Assembly: GCF_000350225.1 (NCBI RefSeq)
Contig: NW_005178804.1
Location: forward strand, 124,001-188,000
DNA from: Chondrus crispus
Taxonomy: Eukaryota > Rhodophyta > Florideophyceae > Gigartinales > Gigartinaceae
Length of the DNA stretch: 64,000 nt
Direction of reading: 5' to 3'
Under the pieces are notes generated by a model. The model was not told the origin of the DNA. It saw only the letters and a list, made by a program, of their open reading frames with translations, and made no database searches. The number at the start of each line of letters is the position of its first letter. Positions within the stretch are counted from its first letter, which is position 1. The translations under genes and the position numbers were made by a program. Below are positions 63,501 through 64,000 of this stretch, piece after piece.

Positions 63501-64000
63501 GCCGGTAGTCCACGCAGAACCGAAGAGATCCGTCTTTCTTCGGTACGAGCACCACCGGGGACGCCCACTCGGTGCTCGCGGGTTCGATAACCCCTGCGTT
63601 CAACATCTTGTTGACCTCCTTCGCGACCATTTCGCGCATCGCGGGCCCCTTACGGTAGGGCATCGAACGTATCGGCTTCGTTCCCGGTTCGAGAGGAATG
63701 CGGTGTTCCGTCGCTCGTATAGTTCCGAGCGCACCGCTCCACAGGCTCGAGTGCTTACGGAGCATCTCGAGTACGTGGCCACGGAGCTTGTCATCGTCGA
63801 TGTATGACAAGTCGATTTCTTTTTCCCAATCCATCGGTGGATTTTCGGGATCCTTTTTCTGCGGGGGTACAGTACCCTCCGCCGTCGGTTGGTCTTGAGG
63901 TGGCCGTTCGTCCGTGACCACCCCCTTCTTCACGACGGTCGTCCGTTCGTCGGAGCTCGGTCGTCCAGCTCCGGCCTTCCCGACTTGATCGGTCAAGTCG
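60547..64000 (-). CDS. pol: Pol polyprotein of element D, partial at window edge
   Basis: At least 1149 residues of RT, RNase H, integrase and chromodomain, uninterrupted, with the same motifs as B (YLDDVIVF, MIDTDASAYQLG, LLSDNGPQF, NGQVERYNRT, EFLIKWADYDTPTW) and only a few residue differences. The protease end lies beyond 64000. It ends at 60547 with NADVQS, just before the copy of the polypurine motif. Confidence 0.95.
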   Translation of the reverse strand, partial: DLTDQVGKAGAGRPSSDERTTVVKKGVVTDERPPQDQPTAEGTVPPQKKDPENPPMDWEKEIDLSYIDDDKLRGHVLEMLRKHSSLWSGALGTIRATEHRIPLEPGTKPIRSMPYRKGPAMREMVAKEVNKMLNAGVIEPASTEWASPVVLVPKKDGSLRFCVDYRRLNAKTAADSYPLPRMDDCIDSLGDAAVFTTLDCNSGYWQIPVAPEDRDKTTFTTHIGTFRHLRMPFGLKGAPATFQRALDIILSGVRWQICLVYLDDVIVFSRTHGEHAKHLDIVLSLLRSAGISLKLKKCSFFQPKVHYLGHVISPGKLSVADTAADAFKTFTFPRTLTQVRSFLGACNVYRRFVKGFAKIARPLTDMTRKDSDPDFYNPTEAQREAFENLKKSMIAPPILALPRYGRPYMIDTDASAYQLGCTLLQEHDQPNDWRPVGYWSYSLNDSERNYSATERECFAVVWAVRTLRPYVEGTEFTVRTDHDALRWLMSLTESSGRLTRWRLRLAEYDFTIQYRPGRVHQVPDALSRLVSPRVAGDPRPAIEVDDDIPTFDAGTTVRDVSNELADHVCTGNCDHEVEHVFATTRSQAGPRRRPRVRTRDEPRGDDEAPVLQGPSPFWEENDEFDAVDLERAEEPEVGAPASTVAPPQDDLPAPLTFEEIAEEQRVDDFCQTVLARQSESRDSAFFEDHQGVLKRRHPFDPDIVQVVVPRTLRARLLRLCHNPAIAGHPGQNRMYYALRREYYWPHLAADVAATVRGCRTCAMNRVKLRKHLNRLRLFPATRPLESLAIDILGPLPKTKSGKRFLLVITDRFTKLTQVVALRTITAYAVAVAFCDAWVFKYGVPRTLLSDNGPQFNAKFFHSTCRVLGITNLYTSAYHPQTNGQVERYNRTIASMLRNYVGEHQDDWDVYVGPLTYAYNSHVHRTTRTTPFELVLSRPPPEFSLRRVDDGVPPADRGNQRAEFLKTLDDTIQKAYGSLRRTQARYKRDFDKRVRRINARLKPGNYVYPNPSDGGKTSNKLASPAVGPYRVLANDKRTITIDRDGVTERVSADRCVYSPPPANEPRASTTTPSDLAVKVREGTQFAVERLLKHRVMEDGTPEFLIKWADYDTPTWTARTHVPEELVSRYAKRLRARTGRDLTSDLNADVQS

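Larger units (their letters stand above)
55390..64000 (-). mobile_element. Gypsy element D, 3' part, near-identical to B, runs off the window
   Basis: Minus strand: 3' LTR 55390-56008, polypurine tract, antisense ORF (plus), spacer, pol. Gag and 5' LTR lie beyond 64000. Nearly every base matches B; the antisense products differ at about three residues. Its left flank GTTGC belongs to element E. Confidence 0.93.

Noticed and set aside
1..64000. CRISPR array, phage or bacterial operon
   Set aside because: No regularly spaced repeats of that kind, no ribosome-binding sites and no prokaryotic gene order. The 66-bp repeats at 4419-4690 have no spacers.

Overview
The window is eukaryotic repeat-rich DNA. 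It holds no bacterial operons, no rRNA or tRNA gene and no complete single-copy host gene. About nine tenths is nested retrotransposons: Ty3/gypsy elements with a chromodomain-type integrase end (chromovirus-like), a degraded Ty1/copia element and a tyrosine-recombinase (DIRS-like) retroelement. There are also relics of a Harbinger-like DNA transposase and of a rhodanese-domain host gene. High GC, dense LTR elements and DIRS-like sequence suit an algal genome, possibly a red alga. That is a weak inference; nothing here fixes the taxon.

Layout. 1-997: LTR of gypsy family E. 1054-3668: two nested copia pieces in opposite orientation. 3669-17143: gypsy element A (minus strand), complete with two 593-bp LTRs. 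17144-26941: the 3' part of gypsy element E (minus). 26942-40072: gypsy element B (plus), with intact gag, pol and an antisense ORF. 40073-42010: 3' part of a DIRS-like element. 42011-46675: spacer with a fold-back palindrome, a broken unknown gene, a solo LTR, a rhodanese-like relic and a Harbinger-like transposase relic. 46676-50995: gypsy element C (plus), cut in pol by element E. 50996-55389: the 5' part of element E (plus). 55390-64000: gypsy element D (minus), nearly identical to B and running off the window.

Most notable biology. Elements A, B and D carry, between pol and the 3' LTR, a module of about 5 kb with a long ORF on the strand opposite gag-pol (842 codons in B and D; broken by one stop in A). 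The product has a conserved central domain, a basic RRKRYRDLD motif and a C-terminal coiled coil. The module is bounded by direct copies of the pol terminus plus polypurine tract, suggesting insertion by a duplication event. The unrelated family E has a different antisense ORF in the same place.

History read from junctions. Element E is split at one point: its gag-protease half ends at GTTGC (55385-55389) and its RT-integrase half begins, on the other strand, with the same GTTGC (26941-26937), exactly in phase. B starts at one break and D at the other. The simplest account is that B inserted into E making a 5-bp duplication, then B and D recombined as inverted repeats and inverted 40073-55389. 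Apparent order: C into a Harbinger relic, E into C, B into E and A into E's 3' LTR, then rearrangement.
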